DNA from: Antedon mediterranea
Lineage: Eukaryota; Echinodermata; Crinoidea; Comatulida; Antedonidae
Length of the DNA: 64,000 nucleotides
Reading direction: 5' to 3'
NCBI RefSeq assembly: GCF_964355755.1
Contig: NC_092670.1
Coordinates: 34,521,795-34,585,794 of the forward strand
The notes beneath the pieces are model-generated. The model did no database searches, was not told the DNA's origin, and saw only the letters and a list, made by a program, of their open reading frames with translations. A program made the translations under genes and the position numbers. This document shows positions 24,991 to 36,783 of the stretch, piece by piece (the first letter of the stretch is position 1; every line of letters begins with the position of its first letter).

Positions 24991-25649
24991 CATTTAACGA
25001 TCGTTTAAACCAGGCCGGCCGGCCACACACACACGCAACCGCGATCGACAGTGACTACTTCGCACATGCAGCTAAAGTAAATTGACGTCACGTAAAGTGG
25101 GTCGTCACAGAGTCTCATGCACATTAATGAAGCAAACTTGTTGAGAGTGTTTTCCCAGTACCACACGCATTGTACAAAATAATACAACTCCAACAAGTAC
25201 TGGTCAATAAAATATTAATATATCACGAAGACTCATTTTGATGTTAATATTACGCTTTTAAGATAATTAAGAATAAATAGTTTTCGTTTGTGTTTTATAT
25301 TTCTTATTCACTCGCGAAAACATCATAACATACACCACGAACAAACTACGACGTCGGAATGTCCATGCAGCATGTTTGTTATTGCACGATATTTTCATCT
25401 ATACACATGCGCAATTTGTTTGTTTGTTTGTAATTACAATTACTGCATGCATAAAATAATTTCTCCTTAGTCAGGCGCGTGTACATTTACAGATAACGCG
25501 ATTTACAACTACTCGTCTGTACAATTAATAAGCACCTAACAGATAACTCGTTTTAATTTATTCGAGTGACCAAAAAAACATCGTTGATGGCAAGTAACGC
25601 TACATCGCTGTCATTTATTATAGGCTGGCGAAGTCGTTGTGGTTTAGAT

Positions 25650-25675
25650 AAATAATAATAATAATAATAATAATA
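25650..25675. repeat. AAT microsatellite
   Basis: About eight uninterrupted AAT units. Confidence 0.95.
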
Positions 25676-25744
25676 GATATTCTAGGTCAAAGTTGGGGGT
25701 CGACTTATACTTGGGGTCGACCTATACTCCGGAAAATACGGAAA

Positions 25745-25803
25745 TTCTAAATCTGATTTTATTAATCTTCATTTTTCATGTTTTGGGGACAATACATCTT
25801 TAA
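25745..25803. mobile_element. MITE family B, right-end fragment
   Basis: The text TCTGATTTTATTAATCTTCA, then GGGGACAATACATCTTTAA, matches the right end of the family B copies at 10471 and 55549. Confidence 0.7.
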
Positions 25804-25866
25804 GAGGAAACTTTTTTTGGTCTGGTTTGGTGTCCCCTTGATAGTTCTAATATTAATGAATCTTAC

Positions 25867-27875
25867 CAGTGTTTGTGTGTTGTCAGAATTGCCTTTAAAT
25901 TAACACCTTCAGTCTCTATAACAGCCTGTAGAAAAACAAAATAAATATCATAATTTTATATTGCTTTTGCACAGACTTTAAATTCCTTATGCTCTTTGGA
26001 ATAACTGCCTCATTTAAATACTAAAGTAGGGTCTTCATATAAGCACACTATATAGCTGTTTTGAATTAAGTACATTCAAATACTAGAAAGCCACTCCGAG
26101 AATGCATACCTACTGCAAAATTCTCCTACACAAGATTTCTCCAAGAAAATATATGTGTGTGTCTTATTGCTGTGTGTGATTAAGGCTTATTTCACTACAA
26201 GCATGTGTATGCGAATTTGGTGTAATGGTTATGTATACCAGCCTTTCAACTAACAATAGATTATGTTGACTAACAATAGAACAGCAACGCCAAAAACAAA
26301 CGGGTGAATTTGAAAAGAAATTAAATCACTTTATGTTTTAAAATTACAAATCACAAATTATAACGCTTGCCTCTTGTACAAAAATGAAGTTTTTTGGACA
26401 AGTAGCTCTCGAGAAAATTTCAGCTTACTTGTTACTTTAAGACTGCTCGCTGGCTTTTGAAAAATTCTTTCCTATCTTTAAACACTAGCAGGTCTGAAAA
26501 GTATACTAAAAATTGGTCCAGAATTGGAACCATGGTCCCAAAATTTAATGGAATTGTCCTTGCCTGTTCATATAAGCACACTATTCAAAATAGGTATGTG
26601 CTTCATCTAAATCATTAAAGAAATCAAAATTTTATTCTAACAACCACTTATGAAGATTGGTTACCTGGACAACACTAGCATCTGAAGGGTCAACGACCAC
26701 TGCTGTTTTGGACTCGTCATCTACTATCAGGTAAGAATAATTATCTTCTATAAGGGCAATTGGAACGATTTGAAGACCTATAAAAAACATAAAACTTTTA
26801 AAAAGAAAGTCATATTAAAGCTTTTTGCATTACATTTACACGTTTAAGGGCGTGTGGTGCCGTGTGTTGGACGTTCGACTACTGATCGTGGGATCGAGAA
26901 ACAACTTTGCGCTGATTACTAGCTGCATTATGGGAGATGTTAGTTTCCATAAGTGTTTGAACAAGGAAAAATGACTGGGGTAATAATGTTCAGCGCTATA
27001 TAAATCCAGGATATTATTATTAACTAACTTATCATTGGAACGTACCATTACACACGTGAGGGGTTGTTATTGAGTGACCATTAGAAAACAGTGCCTTGGC
27101 TTTCTCAATGTTCCGTTTGTGATAATAATAACCAAGTCTTGTGTTGGAGTAGAAATAGTACCTGAAAAACAAAAACAAGTATAAATAGATTATACACTGT
27201 ACACCAATCCAGGTATCTCTTTAAAATCATTTTGAACGTAGAGGGCGCTAAAGCTAAATTTTTGTAATTTTTTCATAATTAAATAATGAAAATCCATGAA
27301 TTAACAAAATAAAATCAAAGAATTTATGATTGGCAAGTACTAAGTAGGCCTAGTAGAGTTCGAAAATATTACCCTAGTTTAGATTTAGGCCTAGTGTTAG
27401 CCTAGTCTTAATTAATGGTAGTAAGCCTAGGCCTAGTAGGCCACAACAAATCTGGTCACCTAGCTAGCCTAGGCCTAGCTAGCTAGTACTGTAGGCCTAT
27501 AAGTATAACTATAAAGTATAAGTATATGTTATGCGAATTATGCATAGCCATAGGCCTAATTGCATACTGTACAAAATATTAGTATTACTTGTTCTCTACT
27601 CAGCCGGGCCCCAGCCGCCAGTGCAATGGGCCTAGGCCCCAGCCAGTCACTATATAATGGCCAGCTAGCTAGAGGCCCCTACTAGGCCTAGGCCTATACT
27701 TATTAGGCTAAAGTAGAAGCCGAGAGGTGCCTAGCCTACATTATACAACAAGTTTGAGGTTCATTTAGTCAATTCAGATCTGCTGCCGGTAGCTTTTGTC
27801 ATAAGTAGGCGCTACTTTATTTACAACTACAACTTACCCCATTCTAAACAGAACCCCTCCTGCTTTTGTTGACAT
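25867..27875 (-). CDS. PNKD: PNKD-like (glyoxalase II family) protein, first four coding exons
   Basis: Exons on the minus strand are 27875-27838, 27161-27046, 26777-26665 and 25925-25867. All have GT-AG borders and compatible phases, giving 109 residues plus an open end. The N-terminus has a Tyr-rich stretch with YYYHKRNIEKA (residues 25-35). Then come DNYSYLIVD (63-71), VVVDPSD (78-84) and ILTTHKHW (102-109), the start of the zinc-binding THxHxDH motif of the metallo-beta-lactamase fold, with H106 and H108 visible. DNYSYL, the VDPSD and VQ sequence and THKHW favour PNKD over HAGH, an inference from remembered family patterns. PNKD and glyoxalase II proteins act on glutathione thioesters or related metabolites; activity here is unproven. 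The exons encoding the rest of the domain, beginning with DH, were not found to the left, so the model is incomplete. Confidence 0.78.
26829..27022 (+). mobile_element. tRNA-derived SINE filling intron 2 of the PNKD-like gene
   Basis: A tRNA-like head (GTGGTGCCGTGTGTTGGACG and a GGATCGAG B-box-like motif) leads to a body ending GCGCTATATAAATCCAGG and an ATT-repeat tail. It lies antisense to the host gene and makes up most of a 268-bp intron. Confidence 0.6.
27340..27760. repeat. TAGGCCTA-rich cluster in PNKD-like intron 1
   Basis: The palindromic motifs TAGGCCTA, CTAGGCCTAG and CTAGCTAG recur densely. The stretch looks like simple-motif accumulation, not a defined element. Confidence 0.6.
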
Positions 27876-29033
27876 ATTGTAGATGGATGAATTTGCTAGG
27901 CCTCTTTTTCGACAAACACAACATCAACAAACGATGTCGTATTGTCGTCGTCCGTACTTTTTGCAATTTGTCTTGTTTATAATTATGCCGCCCTCTTTCG
28001 TCGGATAATATTGACTTTTTTGTTTTGTCTCTGACCGGAAGAGGGCGGTCATCATTGTTGGTGTCAATTTAATTCATTGTTTTTAAATCAACAGTAGGGT
28101 ACAGTATACTTTTTTTAATCTGCAAATGCTTATAATTTATACCTCCATGATTTGTGCACAATGACACTTAATTATTCCACGACCATGTCATTGATTGAAA
28201 ACCTTCTCTTGAATAAAATCTTCATAATCCGACTCTACTAGCAAGTCTCAATTAATTTTTACACAACAAAAGACAAATAGAGTAATAATTTTCAATTTCC
28301 TGTACAATTGCACAATTTAATCCAAAAAATCATGGACATTGGAAATATACAGAATGAAAACAAAACAGAAATGTATTAATGCTGAAAAATTGTTTTCTAA
28401 CCTAAATATCATACCAGACAATATTTTCTAATTTTATAGTTACAACAGTAAGACTATCGCAACTGTTATGGACATTTTTTATACAGTAGTTTAAAACAAA
28501 TAAATTAAGTATATGAAATTTACATTTTTCTTTGTTCATCCCATAAACAATATGAGAACTGTGTATCCCAATATTACAGTACAGTACATTGCAATCAGTG
28601 GTAGTGGTGCACTCCCTTGAGAACCTGGCTTCCTCGTCAAATGGGGAGCTATCACAACAACAGACTTAGTAGTGCACATGCCAGTGTATACATTACACTT
28701 TCGTAATCTTTGGAGTCATACAGTAGTACCTTTCCTCCACCATGTAATTAATTATAGTCTGGGTTACAGACGGAGTTTTTACTTAATATTAGTAAAAAGA
28801 TAAATATTTTGGCACATATAGTGTTTCATACGTATACTACTTGAGCTTGAATTTCAGACACCGAAAGGTCTTGAAATAACTACAGACTTTGGCCATGGGC
28901 TTGTCTAAATTAAACCAGTGCACATCAACATATTAGTAAAGTACACTGGAGGAACCTCCATTTTACTGTCATTACAAACGATATTTCATGACATGGCATG
29001 AGCCTATGCAGGTAGCATGTATAACAAACATAA
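27876..29033. other. upstream region of the PNKD-like gene, no recognised gene
   Basis: The first 180 bases hold the 5' flank of the minus-strand PNKD-like gene, with two CTCF-like GAGGGCG cores (about 27987-27998 on minus and 28038-28049 on plus). A 59-residue minus-strand open frame near 28541-28720 ends in a hydrophobic segment and is discussed as a finding. The rest is AT-rich. Confidence 0.45.
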
Positions 29034-29366
29034 ACATACTCAGAAACTTGTGAGCACACTCAGAAACTTGTGAGCATACTCAGAAACTTGTGAGCACACT
29101 CAGAAACGTATGAGTACACTCAGAAACTTGTGAGTACACTCAGAAACTTGCGAGTGCACTCAGAAACTTGCGAGTGCAATCAGAAACTTGTGAGTGCAAT
29201 CAGAAACTTGTGAGTGCAATCAGAAACTTGTGAGCGCACTCAGAAACGTGTGAGCGCACTCACAAACTAGTGAGCGCACTCACAAACTTGTGAGCGCACT
29301 CAGAAACTTGTGAACGCACTCAGAAACTTGTGAGCCCACTCACAAAACTTGTGAGCATACTCAGAA
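29034..29366. repeat. 20-bp minisatellite, about 16-17 units
   Basis: The unit ACTCAGAAACTTGTGAGCAC is repeated in near-perfect 20-bp register with point differences (for example GCGCACT, GTGCAAT). Confidence 0.95.
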
Positions 29367-30536
29367 TGTAACTGCATAGTCTCATGTATTCCTTAATGTT
29401 ACCAAACCAGTATAAAAAGGGATACAAATCCAGTTTCTATGTTCTTTTATACTTAATTTTAAAAACGATAAAATCATGTTTACATGATATTCATTAAAAA
29501 AAAAAAAATCTCTCTCCAAGTTTGTAATACAAACAAACACCACACAGCAACCCAAAAAAGCCTCTTAATAAATCTGAAAGTACTGTTTAAAATATGTGAC
29601 TGCCCATTGAATTGTTTAAATAAATTAAAGCTGTGTATTAAAACTGAGTTCAGAATGTTAAACACTTTATATAGTCATCAAAACAATACATTTGTGTATC
29701 TAAATAATTAATGGGGAGGTGGGTGGAGGTGTGCTTAGATACTGAATACAGTGTCTACTTAAAAGATGTGTCTACTTGTGGGGTGAAAAGAACATGGCTA
29801 TTTGATGAAAATGTAAAGACATGTACGCAGAACATAGTCCTAATGTATAGAAATCCTACATACATTTTCATTCCATTTTTTCCCCTTTTAGTATAGAATA
29901 GAACTAATTTAAAATATTATTACCGTAATATGAATAGTAACCTCCTACAGAAAATGATCTCAAGTTCTTTAACAATTTAAATAATCCCAACAAATAATTT
30001 ACCCTGTTCGATTTCTTATTAAAAATAATATAATTGTTAAACAATTATTTTTTTTACAGATATAAATTTGTATTTACAATCAACTTATGCTGTCGTTATT
30101 TAAAAATGATTAAGAAAATTTGACCTTTATCAAATAAATACTGTATTAAATTATACATTCACTGTATTTTTATGTAGGAAAAATTTACACTACAGCTTAT
30201 CTAATGGGAAGTAGATGATGGTTCAAGAGAACAAAAATGCCTACACCAAAAAAAAACATAATATATTTCTCCCAGATTAATTTTTGTAAACAAAATATGG
30301 GTAGGTTTAATTTTAAAAGGATATTCCAATACGAGAGAACAATATTTCAAATATGTGTTAATTACTGTAAACTGGAAGACTAATTGTTTTGTCTTAATTA
30401 CTGTATAAAAGAAAAAAAATTAAGTTAAATTGTTAAATCCGTCAAAATGGCATGGACAATTTTAATACCATGGGAAAGTGTACCAAGTATTAATTATTCT
30501 CCAGGCATGGTATATAGGCCTCCTTGCAGTGGTGTA

Positions 30537-30650
30537 ACGCAGAGACCCACTGGTTTAGGGAGGCCTCGGTTTTTTCCCTCTGTCCCCTTAAGCTCTTGGG
30601 CCCTGGATTTAGCTAGTGAGCGCTCATATAGCAATTACAGTACGTCACTG
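30537..30650. mobile_element. hAT-like MITE, copy 2 (shortened)
   Basis: The termini CAGTGGTGTAACG and CGTCACTG and the inner TTTAGCTAGTGAGCGCTCAT match copy 1. The internal part is deleted. An overlapping open frame at 30447-30725 is an artefact of this element. Confidence 0.7.
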
Positions 30651-31445
30651 GTGGCTTGTCTGCACAAAATAGGCGAAACTGCACAAATTTTATTGTATTC
30701 TAGAAACTTCAAAGGAAACCTTTAGGACCCAACAGCCCTAACCCTTAACTCCATATAGTTGCAGTCTGCAAATCATTTTTACGGTTTGCCAAAATTAAGC
30801 CCATGACTCGTTGATTGAAGGCTAGGTGGTGTACTACTGCAACCAAATATGAAGGCTACAAGAGTAAGCAGTAAAATAACCTTGACATAGTAAATATTAA
30901 ATTATGAAATAAACATAGGTAAACTTTAAGTATACAGTAAAATGTAAAGAGAGAAAATCAGTAACAAATCCTCTCTTACTTCCGAGTTCTTTCTTATCTC
31001 AACCTTAAGCACACATACCAGTTTTGAGAATCCTTTAAAGTTCGCAAAACTCACCAGATTAACTCGATAAATGACTTTCATAGTAGAATATGACAAACAT
31101 CATTGAACATTTTCTTATCAGCAACATCCAAAACACCAGCTTACTGTACATATTCTGGACTGTATGAAGTTGAGTAGAATCTTCATTTAAAACCATGTTT
31201 TTAAAGTTCTTTTTAAACTCCGCGTCTGTAGTTCTCTGTAAAAATTCAAGGTTCTCTTTCAGCTTTGAAAGCTCTTAAACCGCATTGTCCTCTCTACTAA
31301 TCCGTTTGTAAGTTCTCCATTTTTTTATGACGTAGTAGAAGCGACGTCAAAACCATAAGAGCCAAGTATATCCATATATTAAGAGGTTTATTGTAATTGG
31401 CTCATTCATTATAAGCAGAGTTTCAATCATCTATATTTCAAGTTT

Positions 31446-34157
31446 TTAATCTACATGTTTCTTCTTCCACTGTTCCTCATACTGAAAAAAAAGTAATTTA
31501 TTGTTTACAGGTGGTAATCAATAAAGTTAATGTGACGATATGATACTGGTCATCACAGCAGCTGGTTTTAAGCAGGTTAGGTACCGTATTGTACACCACT
31601 GTAACACATGGACATAGCATTCTAACACGATGCCGAGCTCCAGAGAACAAAGGGTTTATCTGTAGCTGCGACACGTATCAGTTCCACATCCCTTTACAGA
31701 TAAAGAGAATAATGTACAGCAACCACTCATGGATTTGCAACTAAGCAAAGACATTCACCCAAGAAAGGTCTAGACAGGGTTTAATTAAAAAATATTTTGT
31801 TATGCTCATACTAAAAACCGCCCTACACATTTTAGAATTTAAATCAATCCATCAATCAATGAATTGTAGGTCAGGTATGAGCAATCAACAATTTTTAAAC
31901 AAACAATATTTAACATTTCTTATATTATTAGCTGATGATAGTCCAGACATAATTGTTTGTGTGTGAACATAAATAACTTTTCTATTATCAGGAGTATACT
32001 TTTGTGTGTGAACAACAATCATTTATGATATCTGGAGTATATCTCCGACTGCCGCCAGCTGTACCAGCTTTCACAATTGAATAATCAGTCGCGTGCAATT
32101 ATACAATAATTCTATCAGATAAAACCCTAGAATTAATAATTAGTTTTTATCACTCACCACAGCCAGCTGTCTGCCAATGTTGCCAACCGTAACACCACCG
32201 GAGAAGAAGACGCACGGAAGCCAGGATCTTGAGTACATTATTTCTTTATGTAATGGCCTAAAAAAATACAATTTTTAAATAATACTTAAAAACACAAAAA
32301 GATATATTGGTCTATCATTAAAGCTCTGTCTAAGTAAAAAAGTGTGATGTGCCCAAATATGGTAGTGATATGACCAAATATGGTAGTGATGACATCATCA
32401 TGTCCATATATATATATAAATCCAATATGCAAATTACTGAAAAAATGACAATGCTATATATATATACATGTCTTATACAAGCACATCACATTTTTTGTCA
32501 CATAAAGTTTGATAGTGTAGATCGAGCTTAAGATGAGCTTTAACAATTTTAGAGACTCAGGTGGATGGAGATGAATGATTGCTCAGAGTGGTTAAAGGCT
32601 ACAGCAGCAATGACCTTGGCATAATCCCACTGTCCCTAGTAGACGCCCAAAGGTCCGTTCAGACTTAAGTTCTGTCTACACTATCAAAGTTTATGTGATT
32701 AAAAAAAAAATGTCATATCACTACCATATTTAATCATGTCACTATCATATTTGGGCATATCACACTTTTTTGTCAAACTAGTTTGATAGTGTAGACATGG
32801 CTTTAGTTATTTAAGTTAGTGACCCACCCACCAAGTTAGCAATACTAAAGTCTAAGCCTGAGCGGAAGCATCATTTACAGCTCAATTAAAAAACAATAGA
32901 TAAGCAAGTGGACACAATGAAATATGTGAACTGAAAATGGGTTATCTTGGGTAGCAACTAGATAATATTGATTATGCAATCTTAACATTGCATTCCGTAA
33001 GTGCATTGAACCAGAAAGACAATATATGAAAACCGGTTATCTTAAGACACATATTGATATAAGTACTTCACCCAACATCACATGACATAACATTGAATCA
33101 TAACAAAACAAGGACAATTCATATTTCGTTTTATATTAATTTCATTACCATTTTTATTCGAATAAACACCCCTTAGAATGAAAAGCATAATCTTACCTAT
33201 TAACATCTGCATAAACTATGAGCTGTGTGAAAAGTGAAACAAGAACAGCCACGCCCAAACCGAGCCCAAGACCACTCCTTGACCGATCAAATAACCACCA
33301 CATGCCTACAGACATCGCAGCTATCGTCATAGAAAACTGTAAATTGTTTCCGAAATCAATTTTCTGTTATTGTAGGAGTTAAGGAAATAAGCAAAAACGA
33401 ATTAACCAATTTTTTTTATACAATTATTTGTAGGAGCACTCTAACAACATGTTAAAGCGGCATTAACAGTGGTGACTCCAAGTCATTTGCTGTTGGGGCA
33501 GAACCAGGATTTTTAAACAGGGAAGATACTAGACATAAAATTAATGGATACAAAACATTAGTTCATTAATTCTTTTTAGCTGACAAAATGGGGGACGCTC
33601 GCCCGACCCTTGATTCATACCAGAAGCTTTGACATCGTAAACAAATATTATTGTATTCTAAATGTTAAAAAAAGGATACAGCGCACGCATGATTGATTCC
33701 AACAAAGACCGCTACGCATCTCATTACACTTGACCACTCCTTCTTGAAGTGTTTTGGCTCACCTAACCTCAAGTCCAAGCATGGGCAAAGGATGCCAACA
33801 CAAACTATATAAAGAAATAAAAAAAGGTTATGTAACTGGCACATTGAGCCAGTAAAAGTTCTCATTTTAAACTGAACATATAAAGATTATATCAATTTAA
33901 AAAGAATTTTACTTGCCAAATAAATGTCATTTTTAAAGTAAAAGCCTACCTGCAGCTAATCCGCATGATGCTGGAACCCACCATTCTGGTAGCCACCAAT
34001 TTTGCGCAAATAGATTGGCAATTACTTCTGGTGACAAGATAGTGACTCTTCTCTGGATGGCCATAACATTGAGAATAGTTGCTAAAATTACACCGATTGC
34101 GAAAAGTATGACAGCGCGCAGCACAAGACCACGTGAACTCTTCAGCGTCACTACCAT
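31446..34157 (-). CDS. INSIG: insulin-induced gene protein (INSIG)
   Basis: Five coding exons on the minus strand (34157-33950, 33804-33680, 33363-33197, 32257-32158, 31481-31446) join in phase to 211 residues. All borders are GT-AG. INSIG is a multi-pass ER membrane protein that, when sterols are high, retains SCAP-SREBP and promotes HMG-CoA reductase degradation. Diagnostic stretches are IQRRVT (34-39), [11 protein letters not shown] (88-98), AVFVGINHA (101-109), [10 protein letters not shown] (133-142) and [13 protein letters not shown] (176-188) then GNIGRQLA (192-199). The Asp of FDRSRSG (D137) corresponds to the Asp needed for SCAP binding in human INSIGs. The N-terminus is shorter than in human INSIG1 or INSIG2, and the WWLPEWWVP region (54-62) looks about four residues longer than the family. 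An upstream acceptor (exon start 34302) implies a non-coding first exon. MITE copies lie in the third intron. Confidence 0.95.
32322..32528. mobile_element. MITE family A, copy 2 (INSIG intron 3)
   Basis: Outer termini AGCTCTGTCTAA and TAGATCGAGCT are flanked by TAA on both sides. The near-palindromic GTGTGATGTGCCCAAATATG and CATAAAGTTTGATAGTGTAG blocks are present, with an AT-rich central insertion. Confidence 0.85.
32669..32802. mobile_element. MITE family A, copy 3 (INSIG intron 3)
   Basis: The termini GTTCTGTCTACACTATCAAA and TTTGATAGTGTAGACATGGC and the central repeats match the family. The flanks are TAA and TTA. Confidence 0.85.
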
Positions 34158-36783
34158 GATTACGTTTTTATTGCACAATATAGTAAATAAATGGGAAAAT
34201 TCAGAAGCAGGTCTCTTTATTAATATTGCAGTTTCTTCATATATCTATTGTATTTGAGGATATCTTGGTTGTAACTCGTTCACTACAAGTTTTTAGTGTA
34301 ACCTGTAAGAATAAAAACAAGTAATTTTGGAGTTATGTATTACACCATGTTTAAAATGTTCACCAGCACGGACGGCCAACCGTGGGTTGAGTTGTCTTGT
34401 TTTGTATCAAAAAGGCAAAGTGTGCCGCTCTATTTTGCAACGTCAATCGACGACAAACAATGATATACGGTACGGTATCTCTATCTGTGCCGATAGAACA
34501 TTTAAATTTCATGTTACATACAATTAACAATTAAACATTAAAAGACACCTCCCCTCCCCCTCCATTTTTTGTTGAGAATAGGCTATGCCCTACCTACCCT
34601 GCTGCTGTATGACAGTCAAGTGGCCATGTACTGGTACAGGTCAAGGAAATTAACTATAGTATTGGTAGGCCCTACGACGTACGTAAGAAGCAAGGTCAAT
34701 ACAAAACACTGCAGAGCAGCAGCGCAATGCAAGACAATCTAAAATTAAAGAGCTCATCAACAACAAGCAGGCTTACCCTTCTAAAGTTGACACTATCTCT
34801 CCCCGTTAATTAATATTGCTGACAAATATCATATGACCACCTTCTTCAGTAACTAATAAACTTATGGAATAATTTACAATAACCATCTCTAACCATCTCC
34901 GTCAATTTTATGGTACGATTTAGAACAGACATCTCCTCGCGGGAGAAAAGGTGGGCTAGACATGAATCAGCTGACCTACCGATCGAAAGATATTTCTGAA
35001 GAAGCGATGTACGCATGTGCCGACAGTGAGGTGATGAATTATTCAACCAATCAATGACCAGAATGATGGTACGCTTGATTGATTGGTGGCATGTTGGACT
35101 GCTGTTATGAATCGTACGACCAACTTTCTAATCTAGGCCTATCTATTTTACTACGCCATACATGTTCTTATTATTGTTTTGTCGTTCTTTATCGAATTGA
35201 ACAAAAGATAGCAAACGTATGATAGTTCACCGATGATAAGGGATACTATACGACAGTGTACAATAACAATAATAACAATCAAATCTACATCATAGGCCAA
35301 ATTCTATATATCGTACAGTATTTATAGTACAGTACTGAAGGCCCTACACGCACGCAGATCTAACTTTTTTCAAGGCAAATTCATTCGTCAAAATAAGAAC
35401 AAAATAAATATCAAACGAATCAATGAACAACATATTTATGATTGTAAACTTTGATAAACAACGAACTCTTGCATGTATGACATGATATCGTACGATAGAC
35501 GCTATTTACCGACACAAAGGCAGTGAAAGAATTAAGCACGCTCATTGGTCGAAACTTTTAAGAATCGAACTTAATCCGATTTTTAACAGTGAAAACCAAT
35601 ATAATACATTTCTTTTCCTTTCTTCTTTATTGTCATGTGTCAGTCCTATCTACATTCTAGTGTGTCTGTGATTTCACATTTAATATTTTCATTGGCATGT
35701 TTTTTATTTCAAAAGATACAATAAAATAAAGCTAGTAGTAGTACTGGTAGTAGTTAATGTTGCCACTTACAGTATTTGAAAATTGAAATTTGATAGAACG
35801 TTTCCGACCTTCACGCCAAAACGTTTATGACATAAATTGACAAGAAAATATGAAAGCTAACATTTGATTGACAAGTGACTTTCTACTAGAATATCGGTAG
35901 GCTTGTTCCAAAAAACTTTACGAGAATAAAATTACTGCATATCATGCCGTGGTGGAACTTTTATTATTGGATGGATTCTGATAGAATAAAATATCTGTTT
36001 CCGTCATCTGTAGTGGTACTTTTATCTTTTATTATTGGATGGATTCTGATCCGGAGAGCTGAGTTTGTTATTTTTACTGGTCAAAACTGGCTTGTGAATT
36101 AAGCCTCTGAACCTGATTGTGATAGAATGAAATATCTGTTTGCCGCCCTCTGTAGTAGGATTAATCAATTGTTTACGCTTGAGTGCCTCTCTTTTGAATA
36201 GCAGCACAGTAGGATGATTGAGGATGTTGTGCGGTGTTTTTGTCCGGTGGTACGTACAGGTGTAAACTATAAGAACACAATTTCCGATTTTTGTCATATT
36301 ATATGAATGCTTTTCAATTTAAAAGTGAGTATACGCTTATGTTATAAAAAGACATTTTATTATAATATAGACAGCCCTATCTTTTAAATAAGACGATAAG
36401 TAAGTGAGAGGCAGATAGGGTGAGATGATGACAAGCGATATTGGAAAGGTGTGAGATGGGTGTGTGTTATGTTATGTATTGTTTTGATACGCATCAACAG
36501 TTTTATAATCCATTCCTAGCTTTTCTGGGACTATGCTTGTTTTGAAAAAAACATATGATCAAAACTGCTCTAAATACCCCATGAGTCTGTGTGTTCAAAA
36601 AATAGGATAGGTTTTATGCTATGCAATTTGTTTAAACCATCCTCGGTAAAAAAATTTATATAAGAAAATGACCTACTTGTTAGTATATAGTGGTAAAATA
36701 GCAGAAAAAAACTAATTATTATTGATATTCTGAATTTCTTTTCAGGTTGAATCACGAGTTGTAAATGACAAGGAGGCTTCACA
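34158..36783. other. intergenic region between divergent INSIG and clavesin-like genes
   Basis: It contains the INSIG 5' UTR (exon start 34302) and, next to the clavesin-like ATG, an acceptor (TTTCTTTTCAG ending 36745). The 5' ends and promoters of both genes must therefore lie in or near this 2.6 kb. A CTCF-like core on the minus strand sits at about 36142-36152. No coding exon is recognised. Confidence 0.5.

Noticed and set aside
29034-29366. CRISPR-like array
   Set aside because: The 20-bp units are directly contiguous with no spacers; this is a minisatellite in a eukaryotic genome.
30447-30725. 92-aa plus-strand frame
   Set aside because: Most of it is translated from the hAT-like MITE at 30537-30650.
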